From Micromonospora trifolii (GTDB lineage Bacteria; Actinomycetota; Actinomycetes; Mycobacteriales; Micromonosporaceae): 64,000 nucleotides of DNA. The notes below the pieces were generated by a model. It was not told the DNA's origin. It made no database searches and saw only the letters and a list, made by a program, of their open reading frames with translations. The DNA lies in NCBI RefSeq assembly GCF_022229005.1, contig NZ_JAKKFD010000002.1, positions 248,001-312,000 of the forward strand. The letters run 5' to 3'. This document shows, piece by piece, positions 35,920 through 43,675 of this stretch. How positions within the stretch are numbered: position 1 is the stretch's first letter; the number at the start of each line of letters is the position of its first letter. The position numbers and the translations under genes were made by a program.

Positions 35920-37139
35920 GCCGGCTCCGGCGCGGGCGACTCGGCCGGGGCCTCCCGCTCGCGGGGCACCGATCCGACCGGAGCGTCGGCGGACGCGGCG
36001 GCCACTGCCGGAAGGACGGTGCGCACCCGCCACCCGGCGTCGGTGGGGCCCGCCTCCAACCGGCCGCCCAGGACCTCGACGCGCTCGCGCATCCCGGTGA
36101 TGCCGTGCCCACCACCGGCCGGCATGCCCGCCGGCACCCCGCCTCGCCCGTTGTCGGTGACCTCCCAGTGCACGCAGCCGTCCCGGACGGCGACCACGAG
36201 ATGCGCGAGCGCGGACGTCCCCGCGTGTTTGGCCACGTTGGTCAGCGCCTCCTGGGTCAGTCGCAGCACCGCCATGCCGCGCACCGCGTCGAGTGAACCG
36301 ATCGCAGGGTCGAGATCGGCCTCCACAGTGACACCCGCCTGCCGGGCCCGGTCGACGGACGCGCCGATCGCCGCCGGCAGCGCGGACGGTTCGATAGCGG
36401 TCAGCGCCGCGTCGCCGCGTACCCCGTCGGGGTTGCGCAGCACCGCGACCAGCCGGCGCAGCTCCGCGAGGGCCGCGGTGCCGGTGCCGTGCACGTCGTC
36501 GAAGACCTCGCCGACCCGCGGGTCCAGGTCGGTGAGCACGTGCCGGGCGACGCCAACCCGCAGGACCATCGACGCCACGTGGTGCGCGACGACGTCGTGC
36601 AGCTCGCGAGCGATGGCGCTGCGTTCGTCGGCGCGGGCCGCACGACTCTCCGACTCGTGCTGGCGTTGCTCGGCCACCGCCCGCTCCACGGCCTGCCGAC
36701 TCAGCTCCCGGTTGGTGCGGATGACGAGACCGAGCAGCACCGGCACACCGACCTCCAGGGCCAAACCGACGAGGCCCGAGGCGACCTGGCCGACCGGGTC
36801 GCCAACCGAGTCGGTCAGGTCGACCACTACCAGCAGCGCGGCGGACAGCCAGATGGTCCGGGGGCGGCCAGCCCGCATGGTGATCTCGAGCAGGGCCCAA
36901 CTCGCGCCAACCTGGTTGATGGTGAAGTCGTCGACCAGGCGGATCGCGACCGCCAGCAGGGCGGCCTGCGCCAGCAGGTTGACCACCGGCCAGCGGTGCA
37001 CCGCCAGCCCCACTGTGAACGCGAGGACCGCGAGGATCCACTGTGTCGCCGTCGGAGTGCTGGTGGAGTGCGGGACGACGAGCAGGTAGCCCAGCCCGGC
37101 GAGGTCGAGCAGCACCATCCGCACGAGCGTTTCCCGCAT
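35916..37139 (-). CDS. Sensor histidine kinase, NarX/DesK-like
   Basis: 407 residues from ATG (MRETLVRMVLL); a GTG at 37166, 5 nt after the preceding gene's stop, is an alternative that would give closer coupling. Five or so membrane segments (about 5-165), dimerisation/HisKA_3 box with His in ARELHDVVAHHV (about 196), HATPase_c with TQEALTNVAKHA and GHGITGMRERV. Partner of the adjacent LuxR-type regulator. Signal unknown; no large extracytoplasmic loop. Confidence 0.88.
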   Translation of the reverse strand: MRETLVRMVLLDLAGLGYLLVVPHSTSTPTATQWILAVLAFTVGLAVHRWPVVNLLAQAALLAVAIRLVDDFTINQVGASWALLEITMRAGRPRTIWLSAALLVVVDLTDSVGDPVGQVASGLVGLALEVGVPVLLGLVIRTNRELSRQAVERAVAEQRQHESESRAARADERSAIARELHDVVAHHVASMVLRVGVARHVLTDLDPRVGEVFDDVHGTGTAALAELRRLVAVLRNPDGVRGDAALTAIEPSALPAAIGASVDRARQAGVTVEADLDPAIGSLDAVRGMAVLRLTQEALTNVAKHAGTSALAHLVVAVRDGCVHWEVTDNGRGGVPAGMPAGGGHGITGMRERVEVLGGRLEAGPTDAGWRVRTVLPAVAAASADAPVGSVPREREAPAESPAPEPA

Positions 37140-37171
37140 GTCGAACAGTCGCCCCGGCCAGCCCACGGTGG

Positions 37172-37624
37172 TCAGCCTAGGTGCTGCGGGCCGGTGGCAA
37201 CGGCCGCCGGCCGCCGCCACCGGGTCCGGACCGCGAGGTACGCGGCCAGGCCGAGCGGTCCGAGCAGGATGGTCAGCAGCAGCACCGGAGCCATCACCAG
37301 CGCCGGCACCCCCCGATCCCGGCTGTCCAACCACGCCCACCGCCCGACGAACAGATCGAACGCGATCATGTGCGCCCAACCCGCCGCCGCCCCGTCGGAG
37401 GTGCCGAGCAGGTCGCGTACCCCGGCCAGGGTCGGCGACGTCACGGCCGGCAGCACGTCGCCGAACGTCGGGAGCACCAGTAGCGCGTAGATCACCACGA
37501 CCGGCAGCACGATCAGCGGCGAGGCGATGATCCGGGCGGTCCACGACCAGCGGGGCAGCAGGATCATCAGCGCCCAGAACGGCGCGGCCACCGCGAACGT
37601 CAGGGAGAACAGCGTGCCGGTCAC
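37172..37624 (-). CDS. ABA4-like (DUF4281) membrane protein
   Basis: 150 residues from GTG, four hydrophobic segments. Matches the ABA4 family text: GWAHMIAFDLFVGRWAWLDSRDRG and GPLGLAAYLAVR. Plant ABA4 is needed for neoxanthin formation; bacterial relatives are uncharacterised. GTGA overlap with the upstream membrane gene and close spacing to the two-component system suggest one operon. Confidence 0.85.
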   Translation of the reverse strand: MTGTLFSLTFAVAAPFWALMILLPRWSWTARIIASPLIVLPVVVIYALLVLPTFGDVLPAVTSPTLAGVRDLLGTSDGAAAGWAHMIAFDLFVGRWAWLDSRDRGVPALVMAPVLLLTILLGPLGLAAYLAVRTRWRRPAAVATGPQHLG

Positions 37625-38547
37625 GCGGCCAGCGCCAGTTCCGGGCGACGTCGGCGGGCCAGCACCAGGCCGGTCGCGGTCGCCGTCGCGACCACCAGGG
37701 CCGCTACCGCGGCGAGCGTGACGGCGTCCGGCCGCAGCAGCGGCTGTTCGCGCAGGGCCTGCCAGGTCAACAGCACTGTGAGTACGCCGTACGCGCCGCC
37801 CGCGACGACCAGCAGCCGGGCGCGGGTGCGCTCGTCCAACCGTGTCGCGAACCGGCTCAGCAGGATCGCCAGGATGGGCAACGCCTGGAGGGCGTGCAGC
37901 CCCACGAAGTGCCCGATCCGCAGGTCACCGCCGGTGGTGCTCCAGCCGACGATCGGCAGCCCCGGCCCACCGTCGGGCACGCCGACGCTGTGCGCCCCGC
38001 CGATTCCCTCGATCCCCGGGTCCTGCATCGGCAGCGCCATCGGCACCGCCGCGAGCATGCCCAGCAGGGACAGGCCGAGCCCCCAGCCGACGGCTGTCGC
38101 GGCGACCCGATCGGGGATCCGCTGGATCAGGACGACGATCCCGATGACGAGGTGCGCGAAGAACAGCACCCCGATGGCCGCGCCCATCGCCGCGAACAGA
38201 GCGGTGTTCAGTGGGGTGCTGTCGTTGAAGTGGCTGGTCTGCCCGCGTATCACCTGACCGATGATCCACGCGTTCTCGATGACCGCCACCGCGACGATGA
38301 CGACGACCGCCCTCTCGACGGCCCGGCTGCGTCGCGGCAGCAGGGAGAGCATCCAGGCGAGCGTCGCGCCGTACAGCACGAAGGACACAGCGAACTTGAA
38401 CGGCTTGAGCCAGATCGGCGCCCCGGTGAGGACGCGCGGGTCGACGAGGATGCCGACGACGGCGACGACGCCGAGCACCGCCATCACGGATACCAGGAAC
38501 ATCAGGGGGCGGCTCCAGCGCGTCGCCCGGCGCACATCGGTAGTCAT
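37621..38547 (-). CDS. Polytopic membrane protein of unknown function
   Basis: 308 residues from ATG (MTTDVRRATR), about eight hydrophobic helices. Text such as LTGAPIWLKPFKFAVSF and IRGQTSHFNDST is recurrent in actinobacterial membrane proteins next to ABA4-like genes, but I know no function. First gene of the probable operon with the ABA4-like gene and the two-component system. No signal for secretion beyond the helices. Confidence 0.75.
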   Translation of the reverse strand: MTTDVRRATRWSRPLMFLVSVMAVLGVVAVVGILVDPRVLTGAPIWLKPFKFAVSFVLYGATLAWMLSLLPRRSRAVERAVVVIVAVAVIENAWIIGQVIRGQTSHFNDSTPLNTALFAAMGAAIGVLFFAHLVIGIVVLIQRIPDRVAATAVGWGLGLSLLGMLAAVPMALPMQDPGIEGIGGAHSVGVPDGGPGLPIVGWSTTGGDLRIGHFVGLHALQALPILAILLSRFATRLDERTRARLLVVAGGAYGVLTVLLTWQALREQPLLRPDAVTLAAVAALVVATATATGLVLARRRRPELALAA

Positions 38548-38713
38548 GTCTGTAGATGTTCGCGGCCGTACCCGCCGATCGCGTCCGACCCCGAGCCCCG
38601 GTTGCGGCCGGTGGTCGGAGCGCGCCTCCTCCCTGGGTAGGAGACGAAACTCGTCGAAGCCGCTCGGGAGTGCTGGCACAATGGCCGGCCTGCCGACCGG
38701 ACCGGGAGTGACC

Positions 38714-39463
38714 ATGACGACCAACGAGGACCGTGTCCAACCGAACGAGACCACGGTGCCGCTGCTGCACTGCGCGGCCCCGGAGGAGACCCTGGCGTTC
38801 TGGCGGGCGCTCGGGTTCGAGGTGGCTTATGAGCAACTCCGGCCATATGTGTACCTGGCCCTCACCTGGAGTGGGTTCCAGCTGCACTACGGCCCGGCGC
38901 CCAAAGACCTGGACCCGGCGAAGGAGCAGTCCGGCGGGTGCCTGGTGATGGTGGACGCGGTCGCGTCGTACCACGCGGCGTTCGCTGCGGCGATGCGCCG
39001 CAGCTACGGCAAGGTGCTGGTCAAGGGCCTACCCCGGATGACCCGCTACCGCGCCGGGGCGTCGCGGTTCAGCATCGTCGACCCGTCGGGCAACTCCATC
39101 GTCTTCATCCAGCGCGACGAGCCGGAGGACGTGGAGTACGGCGGGTCGAAGGAGCTTGACGGGCTGGCCCGGGTGCTCGACAACGCGCGGATCCTGCGCG
39201 AGTTCAAGATGGACGACCGAGCGGCCTACCGGGCACTCGACTCGGGGATGCGCCGCCGCGCCGAGGACGCCCCGGTGGTCGAGCAGGCGATGGCGTTGGC
39301 CGGCCTGATCGAGCTGGCGACCGCGTTGGACAAGGCCGACCGGGTGCCCGAGTGGGGCGCCCGACTCCAGGCGCTGTCCCTGACCCCGGAGCAGCGGACG
39401 CAGGTGGCGCAGTACGTCGCCGACCCGAGCATCCTCGAACCGTGGTGGCCCGACCCGCGCTGA
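38714..39463 (+). CDS. VOC (glyoxalase/bleomycin-resistance) family protein with extra C-terminal helical domain
   Basis: 249 residues from ATG (MTTNEDRVQ). Residues 15-138 form one VOC module (VPLLHCAAPEETLAFWRALGFEV, ASRFSIVDPSGNSIVFIQ) close to bleomycin-binding resistance proteins. Residues 140-249 are helical (AMALAGLIELATALDKAD) and may be a TPR-like or dimerisation part. Could bind or detoxify a small molecule; activity not predictable. Stands alone. Confidence 0.8.
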   Translation: MTTNEDRVQPNETTVPLLHCAAPEETLAFWRALGFEVAYEQLRPYVYLALTWSGFQLHYGPAPKDLDPAKEQSGGCLVMVDAVASYHAAFAAAMRRSYGKVLVKGLPRMTRYRAGASRFSIVDPSGNSIVFIQRDEPEDVEYGGSKELDGLARVLDNARILREFKMDDRAAYRALDSGMRRRAEDAPVVEQAMALAGLIELATALDKADRVPEWGARLQALSLTPEQRTQVAQYVADPSILEPWWPDPR

Positions 39464-39520
39464 CTCCCGACCGTCCCGCGCCTCGCGCACCGTCGGCGCT
39501 GTGGTTGTCGCCCGAATCCG

Positions 39521-39919
39521 TCAGGGCCGTAGCCTGCCGTCGTCCTCGAGGACAGCCTCGGCCAGCCGCTCCGGGAACATGCGACGCACGCTCACCGAGT
39601 ATTCGCTCCCGTCGCCGGGCTGAGTGACGCGATCGCCGTCCACCCGCACCGGTGTGGAGACGCCGGAGCCGATCCCGCCCTCCAGTGCTGCTTCGCAGTG
39701 CGCCCAGGCGAACGACGACGTGCCGTCTCGCCCCAGCAGCCGGACCTCGCAGGTGCCTGGTCCGCCCAGCAACTCGACGGGGAGGAGCGTCGCGAGACGC
39801 TCCTCCTCAGCCCGCACGTCGGCCGCGTGTCGGTCGGGCAGCGCGTACGGCGGCTCGGAGCAGCCGCTGAGCAGCCCGATCGCCAGACCGAGCCAGACCG
39901 CGCGTCGGCGAATCACCAC
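39521..39919 (-). CDS. Hypothetical lipoprotein
   Basis: 132 residues from GTG. Signal peptide with lipobox LLSGC (Cys20) and a small mature domain with two further cysteines (GTCEVRLL and AHCEAALE) that may form a disulfide. No family recognised. Monocistronic, facing the VOC gene. Confidence 0.65.
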   Translation of the reverse strand: MVIRRRAVWLGLAIGLLSGCSEPPYALPDRHAADVRAEEERLATLLPVELLGGPGTCEVRLLGRDGTSSFAWAHCEAALEGGIGSGVSTPVRVDGDRVTQPGDGSEYSVSVRRMFPERLAEAVLEDDGRLRP

Positions 39920-40138
39920 CGCAGCATCCCACCCGGTGGTGCTGAGACGCCATCACCGTCAGTTTGCGGACCGAGCGCTCGCTGCGCTGTGACGGAACAG
40001 CGCCGCCATGCCCGGCGCCGAAGGTCCGCTTCGCCGTAGGTCACATCCGGGGCGTACGTCTGGGCATTCCCCAGAACGGCACGAAATTACCGCTTTAGGG
40101 TAAGTGAGGCCATCGCGCCTACCTGGTCCGATAGCTTT

Positions 40139-40171
40139 CGAAGGAGAGGAAAACTCGTATTCCTCCCTTCG
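40139..40171 (+). promoter_or_regulatory. 5'-UTR hairpin pairing an SD-like with an anti-SD-like sequence
   Basis: A 12-bp stem with one bulge: CGAAGGAGAGGAA pairs with TTCCTCCCTTCG over an 8-nt loop. It ends 20 nt before the lactonase start codon. CCTCCCTT could alternatively pair with the true ribosome binding site AAGGAG (40179-40184). Confidence 0.45.
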
Positions 40172-40190
40172 GGTGCACAAGGAGTCAGTG

Positions 40191-41363
40191 ATGAAGCGCA
40201 GCGTCGCGCTCGCGGCAGCCCTCCTGGCAGGTCTGACGAGCATCGGATCGACCCCCGGGACCGCCTTCGCCGATGGCGGTGGCCCCGGTTACCACGACGA
40301 CCGCAAGGGAGGTGATTACCACCACGGCGACGAGGGCGCGGTCTTCGTCCAGACCAACAAGGCCGAGGGCAACACCATCAAGGTGTACGACCGCGACGAG
40401 GACGGCAAGCTCACCAAGGCGGGCGAGTACGAGACCGGCGGGCTGGGCGGCTTCACCATCGGCGCGCCGCTCGACGCGCTGGCCTCGCAGGGCTCTCTGA
40501 TCTACCACCGCGGACTGCTGTTCGCTGTGAACGCCGGCAGCAACACCGTGACGGTCTTCCGCGTCGAGGGCACCAAGCTGCACAAGCTCCAGGTCATCTG
40601 GTCCGGCGGTCTGCTGCCGGTCAGCGTCGCGGCCCGTGGCGACCTCGTCTACGTCCTCAACGCCGGTGGTGAGGGCTCGGTGCAGGGCTTCGAGCTGCAC
40701 AAGGGGCGCCTGTCGCGGATCGAGGACGCCAACCGCTCGCTCGGGCTGCACAACGGCAACCCGCCCGCGTTCGGAACCGCCCCGGCCCAGGTCAAGATCG
40801 ACCCGGACAGCGAGTTCGTCCTGGTGTCGACCAAGGGCGCCAACGTCATGTTCAGCTACGAGATCGGGCGCGACGGCAAACTGTCCCGCAACCCCGTCAT
40901 CAGCGACGCGGGCAACACCCCGTTCGGCTTCACCTTCGACACCGAGGACTCGCTCCTGGTCACCGAGTCGGGTGCCAACGCGGTCAGCCGCTTCGAGCTG
41001 GAGGACGACGGCGCCCTCGACCAGGTCGGCCCGTCGGTGCCCAACGGCCAGCAGGCGCCCTGCTGGATCCAGCGCGTCGGCGACTACTTCTTCGTCGCCA
41101 ACGCCGGCAGCTCCACCATCAGCTCCTACCGGGTCAACGACGACGGCAAGCTCGAAATCGTCAAGAACGTCGCCGCCGACACCAACGGCGGGTCGATCGA
41201 CATGACCACCAGCGATGGCTTCCTGTACGTGCAGAACGCCACCGCCGGCAACGTGCAGGGCTACAAGGTGCACGAGGACGGGTCCCTGAACCTCGTCACC
41301 ACTGTGGAGGGCCTGCCGAAGTTCGCCGACGGCATCGGCATGGAGGGCATCGCCGCCTCCTGA
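40191..41363 (+). CDS. Secreted lactonase-like beta-propeller protein
   Basis: 390 residues from ATG (MKRSVALAA) with AAGGAG 6 nt upstream. Sec signal peptide ending near TAFA (about 27), then a His/Asp-rich segment (YHDDRKGGDYHHGDE) that may bind metal, then seven-bladed propeller repeats (blade text such as LLFAVNAGSNTVTVFRV, YFFVANAGSSTISSYRV) of the YkgB/6-phosphogluconolactonase type. Extracellular location and weak catalytic motif matches mean that enzyme activity is uncertain. A strong hairpin terminator follows. Confidence 0.82.
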   Translation: MKRSVALAAALLAGLTSIGSTPGTAFADGGGPGYHDDRKGGDYHHGDEGAVFVQTNKAEGNTIKVYDRDEDGKLTKAGEYETGGLGGFTIGAPLDALASQGSLIYHRGLLFAVNAGSNTVTVFRVEGTKLHKLQVIWSGGLLPVSVAARGDLVYVLNAGGEGSVQGFELHKGRLSRIEDANRSLGLHNGNPPAFGTAPAQVKIDPDSEFVLVSTKGANVMFSYEIGRDGKLSRNPVISDAGNTPFGFTFDTEDSLLVTESGANAVSRFELEDDGALDQVGPSVPNGQQAPCWIQRVGDYFFVANAGSSTISSYRVNDDGKLEIVKNVAADTNGGSIDMTTSDGFLYVQNATAGNVQGYKVHEDGSLNLVTTVEGLPKFADGIGMEGIAAS

Positions 41364-41376
41364 GCGCGCACCACCC

Positions 41377-41409
41377 GCTGGTCCCGGTCGTTCATCGACC
41401 GGGACCAGC
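41377..41409. terminator. Bidirectional hairpin terminator
   Basis: Perfect 14-bp stem GCTGGTCCCGGTCG / CGACCGGGACCAGC around a TTCAT loop, between the convergent lactonase and XRE genes. No U-tract, as is common in high-GC actinobacteria. Confidence 0.75.
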
Positions 41410-41447
41410 GTCGTCCGACGTGTCGTCCCGCGCCAACGGGGTCGAGG

Positions 41448-41753
41448 CTAGGAGGCCAACCGCTCGCGTGCGGTGCGCGTCGGTCGGGGGAGTCCAACGC
41501 CGCCGCCGTCCGACGTGTTGATCTCCGACCAGACGGCGTCGAGGGAGAGGCCGAGGACGTCGGCGATCGCCGCGATGGTCGGAAAGGCGGGCGTGGCTAT
41601 CCGGCCGGACTCGATCTTTCGAAGGGTCTCCGGTGAGAGGCCCGCGTCCAGCGCGGTGAGGAGCATCGAACGCTCTCCACGGGCTCGACGCAGGAGCGCG
41701 CCGAGGCGCTGTCCGCGTTCGAGCTCTTCGGGAGTGAGCGGCAACCTGACCAT
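41448..41753 (-). CDS. XRE-family helix-turn-helix regulator
   Basis: 101 residues from ATG. HTH_XRE core about 15-75: RLGALLRRARGERSML, AGLSPETLRKIESGRIATP, IADVLGLSLDAVW. A -10 hexamer TAGAAT lies 6 nt before the ATG, so the mRNA is probably leaderless. Divergent from map with direct repeats CCGGGATA in the 65-bp gap, suggesting autoregulation and control of map. Confidence 0.85.
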   Translation of the reverse strand: MVRLPLTPEELERGQRLGALLRRARGERSMLLTALDAGLSPETLRKIESGRIATPAFPTIAAIADVLGLSLDAVWSEINTSDGGGVGLPRPTRTARERLAS

Positions 41754-41768
41754 GCCCCGATTCTAGTA

Positions 41769-41790
41769 CCGGGATAATATGGCCGGGATA
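41769..41790. promoter_or_regulatory. Direct repeats CCGGGATA in the XRE/map divergent promoter
   Basis: Copies at 41769-41776 and 41783-41790, 14 bp apart. They flank the -10-like GATAAT (41773-41778) that could serve map and lie upstream of the XRE -10 (TAGAAT, 41760-41765 on the minus strand). Confidence 0.45.
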
Positions 41791-41818
41791 CTTATTGGTG
41801 GCCCGAGGAAGGCGCTGC

Positions 41819-42592
41819 ATGATCGAGATCCTGAGCCCCACCGACGTGCTGCGAGCGAAGGACACCGGCGCACTGGTCGCCGGCATCCTGCAGACGCTGA
41901 AGAGCCGCTGCGTGGTCGGCACCAACCTCCTGGACATCGACCGGTGGGCGCAGGCCATGATCACCGAGGCCGGGGCGCAGTCCTGCTACGTCGACTACGA
42001 GCCGTCCTTCGGGCGTGGACCGTTCGGCCACTACATCTGCACGTCGGTGAATGACGCCGTGCTGCACGGGTTGCCCCACGACTACCCGCTCGCCGACGGC
42101 GACCTGCTCTCGCTCGACCTCGCCGTCTCCCAGGGTGGAGTCGTCGCGGACTCGGCCATCAGCTTCATCGTGGGAGACGTGCGGCCGGCGGAAAGCCTCG
42201 CCCTGATCGACGCGACCGAGCGCGCGTTGCAGGCAGGGATCGCCGCCGCCGGCCCCGGCGTTCCCATCGGTGACATCTCGCACGCGATCGGCTCGGTCCT
42301 CAACGCGGCCGGGTACTCGGTCAACACGGAGTTCGGCGGCCACGGCGTCGGATCGACGATGCACCAGGACCCGCACGTCTCCAACATCGGGCGCCCCGGA
42401 CGCGGTTACCGGCTGCGCCCAGGGCTGCTGCTGGCGCTGGAGCCGTGGGTGATGGCGGACACCGCCACGCTCGTCACCGACGCCGATGGCTGGACGCTCC
42501 GCAGCGCGACGGGCTGCCGAACGGCGCACAGCGAGCACACCATCGCCATCACCGACGACGGCGCGGACGTGCTGACCCTGCCGACGCACTGA
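41819..42592 (+). CDS. map: Methionine aminopeptidase, type I
   Basis: 257 residues from ATG (MIEILSPTDVLRAKDTG) with GAGGAAGG upstream. The five metal ligands are visible: Asp in SLDLAV (about 99), Asp in VADSAIS (about 110), His in GGHGVG (about 173), Glu in ALEPWV (about 206) and Glu in SEHTIAI (about 239). It removes the initiator Met. An accessory copy is likely, since the main map normally lies in the ribosomal-protein region; the XRE partner supports conditional expression. Confidence 0.9.
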   Translation: MIEILSPTDVLRAKDTGALVAGILQTLKSRCVVGTNLLDIDRWAQAMITEAGAQSCYVDYEPSFGRGPFGHYICTSVNDAVLHGLPHDYPLADGDLLSLDLAVSQGGVVADSAISFIVGDVRPAESLALIDATERALQAGIAAAGPGVPIGDISHAIGSVLNAAGYSVNTEFGGHGVGSTMHQDPHVSNIGRPGRGYRLRPGLLLALEPWVMADTATLVTDADGWTLRSATGCRTAHSEHTIAITDDGADVLTLPTH

Positions 42593-42767
42593 CCCGTACC
42601 GCACGGTCGGCGCCCGCAGGGGCGAGTCGCCCACGATGGACGATTAACCGGCCGCCGAAGGGGCACCTCCCTCCGTGGCGCCCTGCCGGGTCGCGTTCAG
42701 AATGAACCGATCGGTCATATTTTCCGTGATGACGGTCAGGGTCACCCACCAGAGTCACGGAGGCACG

Positions 42768-43637
42768 ATGTCAACGGTTCGAACTGGTCCGGTCATCGGA
42801 CTGCTCGTGCAGATCGGTCTGTTGGCGGTGCTGGCGGAGACAGTCGGTCTGGGCGCGGCGGGCTGGGTGGCGGGGCTGGCGTACGGGTTGGTCCTGTGCG
42901 CCCTGCTCAGCCGGGGGATGTCCCGCTCCGGCGCGGGTGCGCTCAGCCCGGCCGACCGGGTGACCCTGAGCCGGGCGATCCTCGTCGGCGGCGTGACGGC
43001 CCTGGCCGCCGACTCGTTCGGCCGGTCGGCGCCGGTCACCCTGATGGTCGTCCTCACCAGCGTGGCGTTGGCCCTCGACGCCGTGGACGGGTACACGGCC
43101 CGCCGCACCGGAACCACCAGCGAGCTCGGCGCGCGCTTCGACATGGAGATCGACTCCGTCCTGGTCCTGGTGCTCTGCCTGCACGTGGCCCCCGCGGTGG
43201 GTGGCTGGGTGCTCGTGATCGGCGCGATGCGCTACCTCTTCGGTGCCGCGACCTGGGTGCTGGGGTGGATGCGGGGATCCGCGCCGCCGCGTTACTGGAG
43301 CAAGGTCGTCGCCGCGATCCAGGGCGTGGTGCTGACGGTGGCGATGGCCGACGTGCTGCCCGCGCCGCTGACGACAATGATGCTGGTGGTGTCGGTGGCG
43401 CTGCTTGTCGAGTCGTTCGGGCGTGACGTCGCGTGGCTCTGGACGACCCGACACCTCCGCCGCACCGTCATCCACGGTGCCCCGGGCGCGATGGTCCAGT
43501 CAGTCAGTTCGGCGAACCACAGTGCGCCAGGCGCCGGAGCGGGGTTGGCCGAGCTGACCCCGAGTAGGACCGATGGGCTGCCGTGGTCGGACCGTCCCAC
43601 GGTCACCGTGGCCCGACGCGGGATCGCCCGCGTCTGA
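42768..43637 (+). CDS. CDP-alcohol phosphatidyltransferase family membrane protein
   Basis: 289 residues from ATG (MSTVRTGPV) with GGAGG upstream. Catalytic motif DxxDGxxARxxxxxxxxGxxxDxxxD is complete in LDAVDGYTARRTG ... GARFDMEID (about 102-126); six membrane helices. It transfers a phospho-alcohol from CDP-diacylglycerol or similar. The last 55 residues (after HLRRT) are low-complexity and coincide with an imperfect inverted repeat, so the natural C-terminus may have been extended by an inserted element. The next gene is a sulfatase-type phosphotransferase, an association that suggests cell-envelope glycopolymer work. Confidence 0.82.
   Translation: MSTVRTGPVIGLLVQIGLLAVLAETVGLGAAGWVAGLAYGLVLCALLSRGMSRSGAGALSPADRVTLSRAILVGGVTALAADSFGRSAPVTLMVVLTSVALALDAVDGYTARRTGTTSELGARFDMEIDSVLVLVLCLHVAPAVGGWVLVIGAMRYLFGAATWVLGWMRGSAPPRYWSKVVAAIQGVVLTVAMADVLPAPLTTMMLVVSVALLVESFGRDVAWLWTTRHLRRTVIHGAPGAMVQSVSSANHSAPGAGAGLAELTPSRTDGLPWSDRPTVTVARRGIARV
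43503..43558. repeat. Imperfect inverted repeat within the 3' end of the CDP-alcohol transferase gene
   Basis: GTCAGTTCGGCGAACC (43503-43518) and GGTTGGCCGAGCTGAC (43543-43558) pair at 14 of 16 positions, with GGTCC/GGACC further out. Confidence 0.5.
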
Positions 43638-43675
43638 GCCGCCCGGATGCCGCGCCCAACAAAGATCATGGAAGG

